Origin: Apostichopus japonicus | Lineage: Eukaryota; Echinodermata; Holothuroidea; Aspidochirotida; Stichopodidae | DNA: 64,000 nucleotides | NCBI RefSeq assembly: GCF_037975245.1 | Contig: NC_092565.1 | Location: forward strand, 22,465,499-22,529,498 | Direction: 5' to 3' | Part shown: in pieces, positions 60,619-64,000 of the stretch | Numbering within the stretch: the first letter of the stretch is position 1 | Layout: the number at the start of each line of letters is the position of its first letter | Notes under the pieces: model-generated | Database searches by the model: none | Told to the model about the DNA's origin: nothing | What the model saw: the letters and a program-made list of their open reading frames with translations, nothing else | Translations under genes and position numbers: made by a program

Positions 60619-63487
60619 ATGGAGTGTTATTCGAGGAGCTGCTATCATCTGTTCTTGATGTTTGGATTTCTACTGATACAGATGATTCAATATCGGATAA
60701 ATGCAAAAGAAATGGAGATATGTAAGTATACTTTATAATATTACTGCTACTACTCTAAGTATATAATATTTCGAATGCGTTGTATATGCCTGCTATAGTT
60801 GATATGGGTAATTGATTTAAGCAGTTTACCACGCTTGCCTGTGTTGTGACCATGCAATATACACCTTTAACTATCGGCTTTATATAACAGAGCAGGCAGC
60901 TGCCTTCTTTGTTCTTTATAACAATTCGGCTTAAACAATGTAGTTGTTATTACCATCCAGGGGCGTTGAGAGACAGTTCTGGTCCCGGGAAGAACAATTT
61001 CCGGTATATGGTACGTCAAAGAGTCCCAGTTTTGAAAACTTTATATTTCCTTAATTATATATTATGGAAATTCGAATACGGTTACCGTATATAGCCTTTG
61101 TATCCCATGTTCTCCCGGGCCTCTATGACTCTGGGCCCGGGGCTACATCGCTACAGGATCTCTGCCTTACCGAGGCTAAGATGATCAGAAGGGGGCAGTA
61201 TAAGGGGTGTTGGTTAAATATCTGCATTATTGGCTCCAATTATAGCACGATATAGCTGTGGAAGTTTTTTGATTTACATGATCGACCTACCATGGTCGTA
61301 AATTGACCTCAGGCTCTACAGTGAGCCTGCATAGCTTCATAAAACCAGTATAGGCTCTTCGTGTAAACACGGGGTGGAAATGTATTCATATCTACAGTGA
61401 AGTTAATCATACAGCGTTCACACAAAGACACAAGAAAAAATATGTGGCAGGCGTTGCAGACTAATTGGTAAAAAAAGAGGTCATTTTACGATTATGTTAT
61501 CTCAAGAAACTTTTGCATAATAGCGTGCTATAGTTGGGGTCTATACAGCAGACCTTTAAGGTTTGACTATTGCTAACATATATTCTAGCATCTATTAGAG
61601 AACATATAGATAACCTTCAAACGAAGCCCACAGCCTTTAAGGTTAACTGGGCTCTCCTTCAGCAACGATTTGCTATGTCTATAGTGTACCGTATTTATTA
61701 TACATGTTCTATATACAATATCATTGTTCTATATACAATATCACATGGTATAGGCATTGTTTCACTCCCTTTAATCGGACACTTATTATGTGTTCATTCG
61801 TCTGTATTCATGTTAGATCATGTTGCAAGCTATCATCATACTTACTGCAGGAAATCATCCATAATTCGTACAACCACACAACTTCCTGTGTTTGTAACTC
61901 TTCCAAACATTTCAGTGTAGGCTGTAAGAACACGTGACCTTTGGCATACACAGAAACCAAACAACTATGGCAAGCCAATTGTCCAATAAATCGCACAACC
62001 CGCGGGTTTATCAACACATGACTCTCCAACCTGCAAAGCATGTTATGTGCATCAGCAGTTAGGAATATATATTGCATCCAGAGTTCAGGTTTGATAAGAG
62101 GAGGGGGACTAGGAGGGACAGTCCGTAATGGGCCCGTGGTTTACTTATCGGGCCCGGGGAACTGTGGGATGGAGAATAATGTATTTACATGTTCATAATA
62201 TAGTTGAGGAAAAATAAAGACTTCAAAAGGGGTCCGTTGCGCCAGGGCCCGAGCTGGACCAGGACACCCGTCCTGTAAGATTTACATGGGCGTCAACAAC
62301 AAAATTCTCCAGGTTCTCCCCCTTGTTTTCTCCCCCTTGTTTCCGCTATGTTTTTTTAGTCCCCTCGCCTCCTTCTCCGCCATGCAGATTATGTTGCGAG
62401 TAATCTCATCACTCCAATTATTCCGATATCCCTGAAAACAATATGCTCTATCGTTTAACATTTGCACGTGTTATTTATTAATGCATTACAATCTTCACCA
62501 GCTCCAAGATGTTATATATGCAACGAGTGACTAACATTTGCCCATGCATGGTGTCTGGTTATCCCTGCATCCAGAACGGCCCTCTGTAATCTAACTTTTA
62601 CTAACTATTACTCTTACCAAATTGTGTTATATGTGTTTGACTCCTCTCATCACAACTCATGTAAGCATTCGTATGCATCACCAACATATACATGTGTATA
62701 GATACAAGCTAATTGTAGTTTCGCATAGTGTTTTGTATTGTTTGAGAGCAGCTAAGGTATAAGAACACTGTTTTCGGACAACACTGAAAAGCGTTAGTAA
62801 TCATCGTAACCAGGTCAAATGTAGCCTATACATCGCCATGGAAGCATTAACCTGGTCATAGTTTTGTTAGTGTTTGTAGTGTTTGACTGTATAGCTATAC
62901 AGAAGGTATAAGAACACTTGTATTTCTGGGAACACTGAAAAGAGTAAGTAAACAATATAACCAGAATAAATTTATCAATAACATGGAACATTACCCTGAT
63001 CGTATGTTCTGTTATTGTTTGAGAGTAGCTATGCAGGAGGTATAGAAGAACATCTTTTTCTGAGAACATTGAGATTTTGCTTCACATTCAGCACATTCTT
63101 TGTTACAATGTTCTATAACATCCTTGTAATCAATAAGTTATAACAACTGAATGGACCTTTGTATTCAACAGTAAACCATATATATTGGAGAGCCTATACT
63201 TCCCAATCCAGTCTTTCACAGCATTTTGGTAACATTTTTTTTTCCGTCAATATACAACTAGTTGAATGAGATCACTTGTGGTTTCCTGATTTTCCAGACC
63301 CAATTCCCGGGGAAGCTTGTGGGGGAGGATACATCATCGGTACAGGGGACCAGTATGAAGTACACGCAGCAGTCGAAGAAACCACGGGCCATTATCTACC
63401 CAATGTCTCCTGCTCTTTACAATTCCGAACTGAAAACTATGAAGCATTCTTCATCAGAATCATCAAATTTAACGTGGAATCTTCTCG
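60619..63487 (+). CDS. first two coding exons of a secreted or membrane CUB-domain protein; continues past the right edge
   Basis: Exon 1 is 60619-60721, starting at an ATG and giving a signal peptide with the hydrophobic core LFLMFGFLLIQMI. It ends phase 1 at TGTAAGT. Exon 2 is 63298-63487 (acceptor TTTTCCAG, donor GGTAAGT, phase 2). It encodes a cysteine after EACGGGYIIG, then a central VSCSLQFRTENYEAFFIRII and FNVESS. A first cysteine, a second cysteine before an aromatic-rich strand and an FNVESS-like strand are CUB-like. The rest of the domain would be in the next exon. CUB domains mediate extracellular protein binding; partner and function are unknown. A 5' UTR exon from 60241 is possible. 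Confidence 0.7.
60722..63297 (+). other. first intron of the CUB-domain gene
   Basis: About 2.6 kb with phase 1 boundaries. It contains a degenerate repeat (62737-63070) and patches of GGGCCCGGG type near 61130 and 62150 that look like transposon remnants. No coding exon is seen. Confidence 0.6.
62737..63070. repeat. degenerate tandem repeat of about 140 bp
   Basis: Two and a half copies, anchored on TTTGAGAGCAGCTAAGGTAT (about 62740), TTTGACTGTATAGCTATACA (about 62881) and TTTGAGAGTAGCTATGCAGG (about 63018). Each is followed by GAACAC or GAACAT and AACACTGAAAAG-like sequence. Confidence 0.65.
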
Positions 63488-63660
63488 GTAAGTAGTAAAT
63501 TAAATAAGTAAGTAGTAAATTACTATAAGTAGTAAATTACTATATTGTACTTTTCATTAAAAAAAAAAAACCGAAAAGGAAATACCATGAATATATTTAT
63601 TTGTGAGTGGTGAAAGAGAACAGTATACTGACCCGAAATATGCTAGAAAGTCGAAAAATC

Positions 63661-64000
63661 CTCTCCCCTCTCCCCTCTCCCCTCTCCCCTCTCCCCTCTC
63701 CCCTCTCCCCTCTCCCTTCTCCCCTCTCCCCTCTCCCCTCTCCCCTCTCCCCTCTCCCCTCTCCCCTCTCCCCTCTCCCCTCTCCCCTCTCCCCTCTCCC
63801 CTCTCCCCTCTCCCCTCTCCCCTCTCCCCTCTCCCCTCTCCCCTCTCCCCTCTCCCCTCTCCCCTCTCCCCTCTCCCCTCTCCCCTCTCCCCTCTCCCCT
63901 CTCCCCTCTCCCCTCTCCCCTCTCCCCTCTCCCCTCTCCCCTCTCCCCTCTCCCCTCTCCCCTCTCCCCTCTCCCCTCTCCCCTCTCCCCTCTCCCCTCT
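63661..64000. repeat. (CCCCTCT)n heptanucleotide array reaching the window edge
   Basis: About 48 units with a single visible interruption near 63715. The other strand is (AGAGGGG)n, a purine-only sequence with four-guanine runs every seven bases. The array continues beyond the window. Confidence 0.97.

Noticed and set aside
60906-61255. Two short open frames with CCCGGG-rich patches
   Set aside because: No start context, splice pattern or recognisable protein; they look like transposon remnants inside the CUB gene intron.
63661-64000. Possible telomere
   Set aside because: The unit is CCCCTCT, not the metazoan CCCTAA, and a gene appears to continue across it.

Overview
The window is animal nuclear DNA: genes are split by long introns with GT-AG ends, coding density is low, and the space between exons is full of microsatellites, minisatellites, SINEs, small inverted-repeat elements and poly-C/poly-G runs. 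The protein families, the intron-rich layout and the repeat types suggest a marine invertebrate deuterostome, possibly an echinoderm such as a sea cucumber. That assignment is an inference from general character, not from a marker gene.

Layout. (1) 742-7822, + strand: the last six coding exons (132 residues) of a helical protein I could not identify; the gene begins left of the window. (2) 16355-24919, - strand: a complete six-exon gene for a secreted 323-residue cysteine-rich protein with a signal peptide, two WAP-like modules, one classical WAP domain and a Kazal-like domain. (3) 29589-31415, + strand: an intronless 608-residue rhodopsin-class GPCR with altered signature motifs. (4) 34055-46856, - strand: an eight-exon FMN-dependent 2-hydroxyacid oxidase (HAO/glycolate oxidase family) with the main catalytic residues conserved, one splice junction that does not keep frame at its best donor, and no C-terminal peroxisomal signal. 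(5) 47781-48104, + strand: a possible small intronless gene of unknown function. (6) 60619 to beyond the right edge, + strand: the first two coding exons of a secreted or membrane protein with a CUB-like domain.

The genes look unrelated to one another. There is no operon-like organisation and no sign of a shared pathway.

The most interesting non-coding item is at 50901-51038: a tRNA-derived SINE-like unit with exact A and B boxes fused to a complete hammerhead ribozyme motif and followed by a TA tail. Other notable elements are an 820 bp TA-flanked inverted-repeat element built of short AT-rich repeats (23049-23868), a 121 bp TA-flanked MITE (48212-48332), a 46 bp-arm foldback (15508-15636), a tandem duplication of a splice acceptor in gene 1, and a heptanucleotide G-rich/C-rich array filling the last 340 bases. 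All exon models were built by hand from reading frame, splice sites and intron phase; none was tested against transcripts or databases.
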